This document shows, piece by piece, positions 42,690-50,644 of a stretch of 53,275 bases of DNA; within the stretch, counting starts at the first letter, position 1; each line of letters starts with the position of its first letter. The translations under genes were made by a program, and so were the position numbers. The notes beneath the pieces are model-generated. The model worked only from the letters and a program-made list of their open reading frames with translations, did no database searches and was not told the origin of the DNA. Location: NCBI GenBank assembly GCA_023422775.1, contig JAFAGM010000009.1:1-53275 (forward strand). Reading direction: 5' to 3'. This stretch comes from Pseudomonadota bacterium. GTDB lineage: Bacteria; Pseudomonadota; Alphaproteobacteria; Rhizobiales; Xanthobacteraceae.

Positions 42690-43139
42690 ATGCATCGGGC
42701 ATGGGAACCGTTGATGCCCTCTGACGCCTCCACCTGGTCGCTGCACTCCCAGCTCCAAAAGGACACCATCGACATCGGCGACCTGCCGCTGTGCCGGGTG
42801 CTGGTGATCAAGGATGCGCATTACCCGTGGCTCTTGCTGGTGCCGCGCCGGGAGGGCGCGGTGGAAATCATCGACCTCGACGAGGTCGCGCAGGCGCAAC
42901 TGATGACCGAAGTTTCCCGGGTTGCGCGGGCTTTGAAAGACATCACCAAATGCGACAAGCTCAATATCGCGGCATTGGGTAATGCGGTGCCGCAGCTCCA
43001 TGTCCACGTCATCGCGCGCCGTACCAGCGATGCGGCCTGGCCGCGGCCGGTCTGGGGCGTGATGCCGCCACTGGCGCATGACGCCGGGGAAGTTCAGAAT
43101 TTCATAAACGCGCTTCGCCGCAAGATCTGGTTGGGTTGA
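42690..43139 (+). CDS. HIT-domain protein
   Basis: The product is 149 residues from ATG 42690 (AAAGG 6 bases before); ATG 42714 would give 141. The core is 'CRVLVIKDAHYPWLLLVPRR', 'KLNIAALGNAVPQLHVHVIA' and 'RRTSDAAWPRPVWG'. The His triad reads Q-x-H-x-H, i.e. the first His of HxHxH is Gln, as I recall for this bacterial HIT subgroup. HIT proteins hydrolyse or transfer nucleotides. It lies 12 bases before nudC and is probably co-transcribed, two nucleotide-cleaving enzymes together. Confidence 0.88.
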   Translation: MHRAWEPLMPSDASTWSLHSQLQKDTIDIGDLPLCRVLVIKDAHYPWLLLVPRREGAVEIIDLDEVAQAQLMTEVSRVARALKDITKCDKLNIAALGNAVPQLHVHVIARRTSDAAWPRPVWGVMPPLAHDAGEVQNFINALRRKIWLG

Positions 43140-43151
43140 AAAGAAAAGCAA

Positions 43152-44102
43152 ATGTCCGCATTCGACGCATATCCATTAGGCAAGCCCGCTTTCGTCACCA
43201 ATACGCTCGACCGGGCCGCGCATTTCCGCACCAATGACGACAAGCTGTTGGCGCTGGAAGGCCAGAGCAACGCGCGGGCCTACGTGATCTACCGCGACTC
43301 GCTGGTCATGAAACAGGAGGAGAGCGGCCCCCGCGCATTGCTCTCGATCAGGGAAGCGCTGGACTACGGCGCCAATCCCGGAACGATCTTCCTGGGCTTG
43401 CGTGACGGCGCGCCGATCTTCGGCATGGGCATCGCGCCGGCCGCCACCGAAAAACTGGTCGGCCGCAGCGACGTCGCGGTAACGGAACTGCGCGGCATGG
43501 CGATGCAGGGCGTGCTGCCGCTTGAACAACTGTCGGCGATCGCGATGGCGAAATCGCTGGTGGGCTGGCATCAGCGCCACCAGTTTTGCGCCAATTGCGG
43601 CGCGCGGACCTCGATGCGGGAAGGCGGCTGGAAGCGCGAATGCGGCAGTTGCAAGGCCGAGCATTTTCCGCGCACCGATCCGGTCGTGATCATGTTCGTG
43701 AGCCTCGGCGACAAGGCGCTGCTGGGCCGCCAGAAGCAGTTCATGCCCGGAATGTATTCCTGCCTCGCGGGCTTCGTCGAAGCCGCGGAGACCATCGAGG
43801 ACGCCGTGCGCCGCGAGATCCTCGAGGAAAGTGGCATCCGCGTCACCGACGTGAACTATTACATGACGCAGCCCTGGCCCTATCCGTCATCGCTGATGAT
43901 CGGCTGCACGGCGCGCGCGATCAACGAGGACATCGTGGTCGACCGCGTCGAACTCGAGGATGCGCGCTGGTTCGACCGCGCCGAGCTTGCGCTCATGCAC
44001 AAGCGCCAGCACCCCGACGGCCTGTTTGCCGCGCATCCCTTTGCCATCGCGCATCATCTGATCGGGCATTGGCTGCATGGCGGCGGCAACGACGGCGCAT
44101 AG
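43152..44102 (+). CDS. nudC: NAD-capped RNA hydrolase / NADH pyrophosphatase NudC
   Basis: The product is 316 residues. A zinc ribbon (C146, C149, C164, C167) precedes the Nudix box 'GFVEAAETIEDAVRREILEE' followed by SGI, and the NudC-specific motif 'TQPWPYPSSLM' (consensus SQPWPFPxS). It cleaves NAD(H) and removes NAD caps from RNA in E. coli. It follows the HIT gene by 12 bases. Confidence 0.95.
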   Translation: MSAFDAYPLGKPAFVTNTLDRAAHFRTNDDKLLALEGQSNARAYVIYRDSLVMKQEESGPRALLSIREALDYGANPGTIFLGLRDGAPIFGMGIAPAATEKLVGRSDVAVTELRGMAMQGVLPLEQLSAIAMAKSLVGWHQRHQFCANCGARTSMREGGWKRECGSCKAEHFPRTDPVVIMFVSLGDKALLGRQKQFMPGMYSCLAGFVEAAETIEDAVRREILEESGIRVTDVNYYMTQPWPYPSSLMIGCTARAINEDIVVDRVELEDARWFDRAELALMHKRQHPDGLFAAHPFAIAHHLIGHWLHGGGNDGA

Positions 44103-44164
44103 CCGGAACCCACCGTCTGCTGCTCCATTGAGCCGGGACTGAAACGGACAAGACGGGTCCTCGC

Positions 44165-45127
44165 ATGAATTTTCCGGACAAGGCGCCCAACAAGCCTCCA
44201 CGCATCCTGTGCATCGGCATGCCGGTGCGCGACCTCACCTTCCATACGCCGGCTGTTCCAGCACGCGGTTCCAAGGAGAACGCCACCGCCTTCGACGAGA
44301 TCTGCGGCGGCAATGCGCTCAATGCCGCGATCGGTATCGTCCGGCTCGGTGGCCGCGCCACCATCTGCGGGCCGATGGGCGACGCCGGGGAAACATCCAG
44401 CCGCTTCATCTTCGACCAGATGGCGCGCGAGGGCATCGAGACCAAACATCTCATCCACATGCCCGGCCTGGTCACGCCGATCTCGGCGGTCATGATCGAT
44501 CCCAGCGGCGAGCGCACCATCGTCACCTTCCGCGATCCGAAGCTGTGGAAAATCAAGTTGCCGCCCACCGACACGCTGCTGGAGGATTGCGCCGCCATCC
44601 TCACCGAGAGCCGCTGCGCCGAATTCTGCACGGATCTCTGCGCCGAGGCCGTCAGGCGCGGCATTCCCGTCATCGTCGATGTCGATCGTGCAATGTCGCT
44701 GCGCGAGGGCCTGCTGAACGCCTCCTCGCATCTGGTGTTCTCGAGCGAGCCGCTGCAGGAAACCGCCGATATCGCCGACGACGCCCAGGCGCTGAAAAAG
44801 ATCGCCAAATTGACCCCGTCCTTTCTGGCGGGAACGCGCGGCCCCCGCGGCACGATCTGGCTGGACGAGAACGGGACCATTCAGGAAACCCCGGCCTTCC
44901 CGGTGCACACGGTGGATACGCTTGGCGCCGGCGATGTCTTTCACGGCGCGTTTGCGCTCGCCATCACCGAGAAGCAGGAATTGCAGCAGGCGCTGCGGTT
45001 CGCCTCTGCTGCTGCCGCGCTGAAGTGCACCCGGTTCGGGGGCGCCTTCGCAGCCCCGCAACGTGCTGAAGTTGAAGAGCTTTTGGGTCAGGGCCAGGCG
45101 GGCGCCAGGGCGCCGACAGCACAATAA
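44165..45127 (+). CDS. PfkB-family carbohydrate/nucleoside kinase
   Basis: The product is 320 residues. 'EICGGNALNAAIGIVRLGGR' near the N-terminus is the substrate-side PfkB motif and 'VDTLGAGDVFHGAFALAI' the ATP-side motif with the catalytic Asp. It phosphorylates a sugar or nucleoside; family members include ribokinase, fructokinase and 2-keto-3-deoxygluconate kinase. Substrate cannot be told. No sugar genes adjoin; it lies 62 bases after nudC. Confidence 0.92.
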   Translation: MNFPDKAPNKPPRILCIGMPVRDLTFHTPAVPARGSKENATAFDEICGGNALNAAIGIVRLGGRATICGPMGDAGETSSRFIFDQMAREGIETKHLIHMPGLVTPISAVMIDPSGERTIVTFRDPKLWKIKLPPTDTLLEDCAAILTESRCAEFCTDLCAEAVRRGIPVIVDVDRAMSLREGLLNASSHLVFSSEPLQETADIADDAQALKKIAKLTPSFLAGTRGPRGTIWLDENGTIQETPAFPVHTVDTLGAGDVFHGAFALAITEKQELQQALRFASAAAALKCTRFGGAFAAPQRAEVEELLGQGQAGARAPTAQ

Positions 45128-45136
45128 GCAGGCTTG

Positions 45137-45157
45137 ATATAGAAGAATTTTCTATAT
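45137..45157. promoter_or_regulatory. AT-rich inverted repeat upstream of the Lrp/AsnC gene
   Basis: ATATAGAA (45137-45144) and TTCTATAT (45150-45157) form a perfect 8-bp inverted repeat with a 5-base centre, 39 bases before the regulator ATG and next to a TATATT -10-like box. Lrp/AsnC regulators prefer such AT-rich dyads, so autoregulation is likely. Confidence 0.55.
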
Positions 45158-45195
45158 ATTAGGGTATCAAACCTAATGTATGGAACATTTTTCTC

Positions 45196-45696
45196 ATGTC
45201 TGACCTAGCCGTACAGCTTCCCGAAGCCAGCCGCCGCCTCGACGCCATCGATCGCAAGATCCTGACCGTGCTGCAGGAGGACGCATCCCTGTCGGTCGCC
45301 GAGATCGGGGACCGGGTCGGGCTGTCGTCGACGCCATGCTGGAAGCGCATCCAGCGGCTGGAGGCGGACGGCGTCATCCTGCGCCGCGTGGCGCTGGTCG
45401 ACCAGAACAAGATCGGGCTCGGCATCTCGGTCTTTGTCTCGGTCGAGAGCTCCGATCATTCCGAGGCCTGGCTGAAGACCTTCGCCGGCGCCGTCAGCGC
45501 CATGCCCGAGGTGATGGAGTTCTACCGGATGGCCGGCGACGTCGACTACATGCTGCGCGTCGTGGTCGCCGACATGGCAAGCTACGACGTGTTCTACAAG
45601 AAACTGATCAGCGCCGTGCCCTTGAAGAACGTCACCTCGCGCTTTGCGATGGAGAAGATCAAGTCGGTCACCGCACTGCCGGTGCCGGCGGCATAG
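45196..45696 (+). CDS. Lrp/AsnC-family transcriptional regulator
   Basis: The product is 166 residues. The N-terminal helix-turn-helix ('DRKILTVLQEDASLSVAEIG', 'VGLSSTPCWKRIQRLEADGV') is followed by the RAM ligand domain ('VMEFYRMAGDVDYMLRVVVA'), the usual Lrp form binding amino acids. It is preceded by an AT-rich dyad. The target genes are not evident; downstream genes concern chemotaxis. Confidence 0.95.
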   Translation: MSDLAVQLPEASRRLDAIDRKILTVLQEDASLSVAEIGDRVGLSSTPCWKRIQRLEADGVILRRVALVDQNKIGLGISVFVSVESSDHSEAWLKTFAGAVSAMPEVMEFYRMAGDVDYMLRVVVADMASYDVFYKKLISAVPLKNVTSRFAMEKIKSVTALPVPAA

Positions 45697-45780
45697 GCAA
45701 AATGCGCAATCCTCAAAATACGCAGTACTACGGACGACGTTCGTTACCGAACATTAGCCCTATTCCCGTAATCATGGGGG

Positions 45781-46116
45781 ATGGGTCAGACACACATCGC
45801 TAGCCGCCGTTGGCCGGCGTGGCTTAACGCCATGCTGTTGCTGGCCGTGAGCTTCGGCGGCATCGCGGGGCTCTCATTTCAGGCCCGCCCCGGCGCCGAG
45901 GTCGTGGCCGTGGCCTTTCCGGTCTGGTGGGACTCCCAGCAGGCCTTCTCCGCCGCCGCTTCCGCCAACGCCGCCATCGTCCGCGTGACCGCCGTCCCAT
46001 CGCTGCTGGTGGTGCGGCCCGACGGCCATGAGGGATTGTCCCGGCTGCAGGCGGCCGGGGCCTGGTTCACGGTCGATCCGCAAGCGATCGCCGCCTGTTT
46101 CACAAAAGTCATATAG
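45781..46116 (+). CDS. Small membrane-anchored protein upstream of a chemoreceptor
   Basis: The product is 111 residues. 'WLNAMLLLAVSFGGIAGLSF' is a single N-terminal hydrophobic segment (signal anchor or signal peptide), followed by about 75 residues facing the periplasm ('VVAVAFPVWWDSQQAFSAAA', '...LLVVRPDG', '...FTVDPQAIAACF'). No family recognised. It ends 11 bases before a chemoreceptor ATG, so the two form an operon; a role in sensing with that receptor is inferred only. Confidence 0.7.
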   Translation: MGQTHIASRRWPAWLNAMLLLAVSFGGIAGLSFQARPGAEVVAVAFPVWWDSQQAFSAAASANAAIVRVTAVPSLLVVRPDGHEGLSRLQAAGAWFTVDPQAIAACFTKVI

Positions 46117-46127
46117 GGGATTCGAGC

Positions 46128-47597
46128 ATGACGACCGCCAACCGTGACCTCGAGGCATTGCGCGAGACCGCGAGCAAGACACTGATCGTCCTGCTCTGGC
46201 TGCATGTTCCTGTCGCTGCCGCCATCGGCATGTTGCGCGGCGCCGATTGGACGATGCCGACCCTGTTCACGATGGTGCTGGCTGGCGCCGCTACACTTTC
46301 GTGGCGCACGGCAGGCAACGGGCTATCGACCCGGCTCATCGTCTCCGTCGCGGCAATGGGCGGCGTGGCGGTGTTCGCCTCGCAGATGTCGGGACATCGC
46401 TGGCAGATCGACCTGCACATGTACTTCTTCGCGACGCTGGCCTGCCTCGTCGCCTATTGCGACTGGCGGCCGATCATCGCCGGCACGATCGCGGTCGCAC
46501 TGCATCATTTGATGCTTAACTTCATCGTCCCTGCCGCCATCTTTCCTGGCGGTACCGATCTCGGCCGCGTCGTTCTCCACGCGGTCATCCTGATCATGGA
46601 GGCCGGTGTCCTGATCTGGCTCGCTTTCCAGCTCGAGCAACTGTTCGCGACCACGGCCGAGAAGACCGCGGAAGCCGATGCGGCCAACGCCGCAGAAGCG
46701 CGCGCCAACGCCGAGCGCAGCGAATCCGAGCGGCGGGTCAAGCTAGAGGCCGATGCTGCGATGCGCAGCCTCGCCGACGATTTCGAACGCAAGATCGGCC
46801 ACATCGTGCAGGCCGTTACGGTCGCCGCCGGCGAAATGCAGGGCATGTCGTCGTCCATGAGCCGCAGCAGCGAGGAAACGGCGCGGCAAACCGAAGCGGC
46901 CGCGGCCGCATCGACGCAGGCCTCCGTCAATGTCGGCACGGTCGCAGCCGCCGCCGAGGAACTGACCGCCTCGATCAGCGCGATCGCCAACCAGGCCACG
47001 CGCTCCGCCGAAGTCGCCGGCAAGGCCGCCGAGGAAGCGCGTCGCACCAACACCGTCGTCGAGGGTCTCGCCAGCGGCACCCAGAAGATCGGCGAAGTGG
47101 TGACGCTGATCCAGAGCATTGCCAGCCAGACCAACCTGCTGGCGCTGAACGCCACCATCGAAGCGGCGCGCGCCGGCGAGCATGGCCGCGGCTTTGCCGT
47201 GGTGGCGAGCGAAGTGAAGGCGCTGGCCAATCAGACCGCGAAAGCGACCGAGGAGATTTCCGCGCAGATCCAGGACATTCAGACCGCCACCGGCGAAGCC
47301 GTCACGGCGATCCAGGCGATCGGCGGCACCATCGCCGAGATCAACGAAATCTCCGGCGCGATCGCCGCCGCCGTCGAACAGCAGGGCTCTGCCACCAGCG
47401 AAATCTCGGGCAATGTGCAGCAGGCCGCCAACGGCACCCGCGAGGTCAGCGACAACATCACCGGCGTGGCGCGCACCTCCGGTGAAGCGGGCGCCGCGGC
47501 CTCGAAACTGCTGAACGCCGCGAATGGATTGTCGTCGCAATCCGAACAGCTCAGGGGCGCCGTCGACAGCTTCCTGGGTTCGATCCGCGCGGCGTGA
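46128..47597 (+). CDS. Methyl-accepting chemotaxis protein with histidine-rich polytopic membrane sensor
   Basis: The product is 489 residues. Instead of a periplasmic domain, residues 15-172 form about five to six membrane helices with His at 26, 90, 97, 126, 127 and 151 ('HRWQIDLHMYFF', 'ALHHLMLNF', 'LHAVILIMEAG'). A coiled coil (about 172-215) leads into the signalling domain with the conserved tip 'SQTNLLALNATIEAARAG' and 'GFAVVASEVKALANQT'. I see no clear HAMP. The signal may be a gas, redox state, metal or heme-bound ligand sensed in the membrane (inference). Confidence 0.92.
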   Translation: MTTANRDLEALRETASKTLIVLLWLHVPVAAAIGMLRGADWTMPTLFTMVLAGAATLSWRTAGNGLSTRLIVSVAAMGGVAVFASQMSGHRWQIDLHMYFFATLACLVAYCDWRPIIAGTIAVALHHLMLNFIVPAAIFPGGTDLGRVVLHAVILIMEAGVLIWLAFQLEQLFATTAEKTAEADAANAAEARANAERSESERRVKLEADAAMRSLADDFERKIGHIVQAVTVAAGEMQGMSSSMSRSSEETARQTEAAAAASTQASVNVGTVAAAAEELTASISAIANQATRSAEVAGKAAEEARRTNTVVEGLASGTQKIGEVVTLIQSIASQTNLLALNATIEAARAGEHGRGFAVVASEVKALANQTAKATEEISAQIQDIQTATGEAVTAIQAIGGTIAEINEISGAIAAAVEQQGSATSEISGNVQQAANGTREVSDNITGVARTSGEAGAAASKLLNAANGLSSQSEQLRGAVDSFLGSIRAA

Positions 47598-47611
47598 AAA
47601 TACGAAGACGC

Positions 47612-47645
47612 TGTCATCCCCGCGAAGGCGGGGATGACGGACAGC
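47612..47645. repeat. Short palindromic repeat (gtcatccccgcgaaggcggggatgac)
   Basis: A perfect 10-12-bp-arm hairpin between convergent chemoreceptor and phosphoglucomutase genes; a likely transcript end for both. Confidence 0.75.
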
Positions 47646-47657
47646 TTTGTCGCGCGA

Positions 47658-49157
47658 TCAGATCTTCTGATTGTACGCGCCGACTTCCGGATGCGTGCGC
47701 AGCACGGAATCCATCGCCTCGAACATGTCGCGCATGCGCTGTTTGGAAACCGGGCTCTCGACCACCACGACGAGCTCCGGCTTGTTGGATGAAGCCCGCA
47801 CCAGGCCCCAGCTGCCGTCCTCGACGGTGACGCGCACACCGTTGACGGTGACGAGGTCGCGGATTTTCTGGCCCGCGACCTTGCCGCCCTGCTTCTGCAA
47901 CGCCTCGAAGTGCTTCACCACGGCATCCGCGACGCCGTATTTGGTCTCGTCGGCGCAATGCGGCGACATCGTCGGCGACGACCAGGTTTTCGGCAGAGCA
48001 TCCTTCAGGTCGGCCATCGACTTGCCGGGCGCGCGATCGAGCATCTCGCAGATCGCAATCGCCGAGACCAGGCCGTCGTCATAGCCGCGGCCAAACGGCT
48101 TGTTCAGGAAATAGTGCCCGGATTTCTCGAAGCCGGCCAGCGCGCCCGTCTCGTTGGTGCGGCGCTTCATGTAGGAATGGCCGGTCTTCCAGTAGGCGGT
48201 GCTGGCGCCCTGCTTCTGCAAGACCGGATCGGTCGCGAACAACCCGGTCGATTTCACGTCGACCACGAATTGCGCATTCTTGTGGATCGCCGACATGTCG
48301 CGCGCCAGCATGACGCCGACCTTGTCGGCGAAGATTTCTTCCCCGGTATTGTCGACCACGCCGCAGCGGTCACCGTCGCCGTCGAAGCCCAGGCCGACAT
48401 CGGCCTTGTGTTTGAGCACCGCGTCGCGGATCGCGTGCAGCATCTCCATGTCTTCGGGGTTCGGATTGTATTTCGGAAAGGTGTGGTCGAGCTCGGTGTC
48501 GAGCGGGATCACCTCGCAGCCGATCGCTTCCATCACCTGAGGCGCGAACGCACCCGCGGTGCCGTTGCCGCAGGCGACCACGACCTTCAGCTTGCGCTTC
48601 AGCTTCGGGCGCTTCGTGAGATCGGCAATGTAGCGTGCCGGAAAATTCTCGTGGAATTGATAGGAGCCGCCGGGCTTGTTGCTGAACTCGGCGTTGAGCA
48701 CGATCTCCTTCAGCCGCGTCATTTCGTCGGGACCGAAGGTCAGCGGACGGTTGGCGCCCATCTTGACACCGGTCCAGCCATTGTCGTTGTGCGAGGCCGT
48801 CACCATCGCGACGCAGGGCACGTCGAGATCGAACTGTGCGAAGTAAGCCATCGGCGTCACCGCGAGCCCGATGTCGTGCACCTTGCAGCCCGCCGCCATC
48901 AGGCCGGAGATCAGCGCGTATTTGATCGAGGCCGAATAACCGCGAAAATCGTGGCCGGTGACGATCTCCTGTTTGACGCCGAGTTCCGCAATCAGCGCGC
49001 CGAGGCCCATGCCCAGGGCCTGCACGCCCATCAGGTTGATTTCCTTCTCGAACAGCCAGCGCGCGTCATATTCGCGAAAGCCGGTCGCCTTCACCATCGG
49101 CCCGGATTCGAAGGCATAGGTATTGGGAACCAGCGCGGGTTTCGGCTTCGGGAACAT
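47658..49157 (-). CDS. Phosphomannomutase/phosphoglucomutase (AlgC/ManB type)
   Basis: The product is 499 residues. The phosphoserine loop 'MVTASHNDNGWTGVKMG' is present, with the metal loop 'LGFDGDGDRCGVVDNTG' and the sugar-binding loop towards 'FEKSGHYFLNKPFGRGYDDG' in domain 3; domain 4 closes the protein. The first residues 'MFPKPKPALVPNTYAFESGP' are a short extension. It interconverts hexose 1- and 6-phosphates for polysaccharide and LPS precursors. It stands alone. Confidence 0.93.
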   Translation of the reverse strand: MFPKPKPALVPNTYAFESGPMVKATGFREYDARWLFEKEINLMGVQALGMGLGALIAELGVKQEIVTGHDFRGYSASIKYALISGLMAAGCKVHDIGLAVTPMAYFAQFDLDVPCVAMVTASHNDNGWTGVKMGANRPLTFGPDEMTRLKEIVLNAEFSNKPGGSYQFHENFPARYIADLTKRPKLKRKLKVVVACGNGTAGAFAPQVMEAIGCEVIPLDTELDHTFPKYNPNPEDMEMLHAIRDAVLKHKADVGLGFDGDGDRCGVVDNTGEEIFADKVGVMLARDMSAIHKNAQFVVDVKSTGLFATDPVLQKQGASTAYWKTGHSYMKRRTNETGALAGFEKSGHYFLNKPFGRGYDDGLVSAIAICEMLDRAPGKSMADLKDALPKTWSSPTMSPHCADETKYGVADAVVKHFEALQKQGGKVAGQKIRDLVTVNGVRVTVEDGSWGLVRASSNKPELVVVVESPVSKQRMRDMFEAMDSVLRTHPEVGAYNQKI

Positions 49158-49228
49158 CAGGCGACCTTGTCGTGGAAATGCAAAAAGGATCGCACAGCCT
49201 TTACCGAATGCGCAGACACGGCGAAAGG

Positions 49229-49244
49229 CGAGACTCGCGTCTCG
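49229..49244. other. Small hairpin upstream of the phosphomannomutase gene
   Basis: CGAGAC-TCGC-GTCTCG is a perfect 6-bp stem with a 4-base loop, followed on the plus strand by 'tcgtggttaatt'. It lies between the divergent phosphomannomutase gene and the end of hepT. It could be a weak terminator for hepT or part of a promoter region. Confidence 0.35.
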
Positions 49245-49299
49245 TCGTGGTTAATTATTGGGTTTTGGCGATTACGGTAAGGAGGCATCGTTGCGCTGC

Positions 49300-49647
49300 C
49301 TACTTCTCGTAGCGCGCGATTTCCTCGTTAACAACGGCCCGCAGGGCGGGCAAAGACCGCTCAACCGTATCCCAGACGATGTGAGCTACGACATCCTCGT
49401 AGTCATGACGGTAAACATTGCCGGCTCCCGCCATCTGTTTCCACGATATCGCGGGGTGCCTAGCCTTCAACTGATCCGGCAAGCGCCGCGACGCCTCGGA
49501 TATGATCTCAAGACAGCGGGTAACGGCATAGACGGTGCGTATATCAGACTTGAACGAATCGCGGTGGAAGCCTTCGATGAAGCCTGCGGCCAAATCTATG
49601 TGATGCAGGATATCGCGAAGAGCGATGTCCGTCTGCTCAGAAGGCAT
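49300..49647 (-). CDS. hepT: HepT-like toxin (DUF86) of a MntA/HepT system
   Basis: The product is 115 residues from ATG 49647, overlapping mntA by 11 bases. It is all-helical with 'ALRDILHHIDLAAGFIEGF', 'AVTRCLEIISEASRRLPDQL' and 'NVYRHDYEDV'. The HepT RNase motif is usually R-N-x3-H-x-Y; here N77, H81 and Y83 are present but the residue before Asn is Gly (AGAGN), with an Arg at 80. In the known system MntA adds AMP residues to the Tyr of this motif. The longer frame to 49896 is rejected. Confidence 0.88.
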   Translation of the reverse strand: MPSEQTDIALRDILHHIDLAAGFIEGFHRDSFKSDIRTVYAVTRCLEIISEASRRLPDQLKARHPAISWKQMAGAGNVYRHDYEDVVAHIVWDTVERSLPALRAVVNEEIARYEK

Positions 49648-49945
49648 AGATCGCGTCAGCCATCGCGTTGCGACGGACATAGGGCTTGAACCCCTCGCTA
49701 CTGACAACGTCGACGGGCTGATCAAAAAGGCTCGCAATGTATTCCTTGATGTCCACGTAATCGAAAACTGTAATGCGGGCATCTGGATCGAATTCGACCA
49801 TGATGTCGATGTCGCTACCCGAGCCGTTGTCACCCCGAGCCACCGAGCCGAACAGCGCGGCATGCCTGATCCCACGCCCACGCAGGGCATGTTCAAAGCG
49901 GCGCAGGGTCTGAAGGGCTTCGGAACTATTCATACCTTGTAACAT
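49637..49945 (-). CDS. mntA: MntA-like antitoxin, minimal nucleotidyltransferase
   Basis: The product is 102 residues (ATG 49945; ATG 49933 is also possible). The perfect nucleotidyltransferase motif GSX10DXD is G33-S34 and D45-x-D47 in 'LFGSVARGDNGSGSDIDIMV'. MntA silences HepT by AMPylating its Tyr. The gene order antitoxin then toxin and the 11-base overlap are typical. Confidence 0.9.
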   Translation of the reverse strand: MLQGMNSSEALQTLRRFEHALRGRGIRHAALFGSVARGDNGSGSDIDIMVEFDPDARITVFDYVDIKEYIASLFDQPVDVVSSEGFKPYVRRNAMADAIYAF

Positions 49946-49996
49946 ATCACGTCGTTCGCCCCACCGGGAGAGGCCGACGGCACAAAATCCGGGCCT

Positions 49997-50512
49997 TTAC
50001 TGCTCGAGCACCATCTTGCCGTTGGCTACCTCGAAGCGCTTCAGCTTCGACAGGAACGACATGCCGAGCAGGTTCTCCGACAGCGCCGCGTCGGGCAGCA
50101 CCAACGCATCCACGTCGCGGACCACGAGGCCGCCGAGCTCGATCATGGCGATCCGCGTGCGCGCGGCCTTGATGGTTCCGTTGGCGGTGGAGACGGTTGC
50201 GTTGTAGTCGCTGCGGGAAGGACGCAGGCCGAACCGCGCCGCCGACTTCTCGTTCAGCGCCACCACCGAAGCGCCGGTGTCGACCATGAAATTGATGCGC
50301 TGGCCATCGATGCGGCCATCGGCCTGGAAATGCCCGCGGGCATCGCGAGGAATGTTGAGGCTGCGGCCGGAAGCCAGCGCGACCGTTTCTGTCGAAGCCG
50401 TCTTCGGTGGTGCGCTGGGGGATGCCGAAGCCGGCTGCATCCTGTCCGCCACCTGAGCCATGTAGGTGCCGAGGCCGACCAGGACGGCGGCAAGGATCAT
50501 CAGGTTACGCAT
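49997..50512 (-). CDS. Membrane-anchored retroviral-type aspartic protease (TIGR02281 family)
   Basis: The product is 171 residues. An N-terminal membrane anchor ('LMILAAVLVGLGTYMAQVA') and a Pro/Ser/Ala linker precede the pepsin-half domain with the catalytic 'FMVDTGASVVALN' (D78-T-G-A) and the closing 'LLGMSFLSKLKRFEVANGKM'. As a single-lobe enzyme it must dimerise. It probably acts in the periplasm; substrates are unknown. It lies between hrpB and mntA, all on the minus strand, with gaps of about 50 and 130 bases. Confidence 0.9.
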   Translation of the reverse strand: MRNLMILAAVLVGLGTYMAQVADRMQPASASPSAPPKTASTETVALASGRSLNIPRDARGHFQADGRIDGQRINFMVDTGASVVALNEKSAARFGLRPSRSDYNATVSTANGTIKAARTRIAMIELGGLVVRDVDALVLPDAALSENLLGMSFLSKLKRFEVANGKMVLEQ

Positions 50513-50644
50513 TACGCCACACTCGATTGCCAGACTGCCGATATCACCACGCCGGCCGCCAAACCGTGCCTAACAGAAGCGGCCCGGAAGCATCCCGGTA
50601 TGTCATTTCGACGATTAGGATGAGCGAAGGGTTAACGGCGTTGC

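Noticed and set aside
47910..49280. Plus-strand open frame of 456 codons
   Set aside because: Antisense to the phosphomannomutase gene, no motifs.
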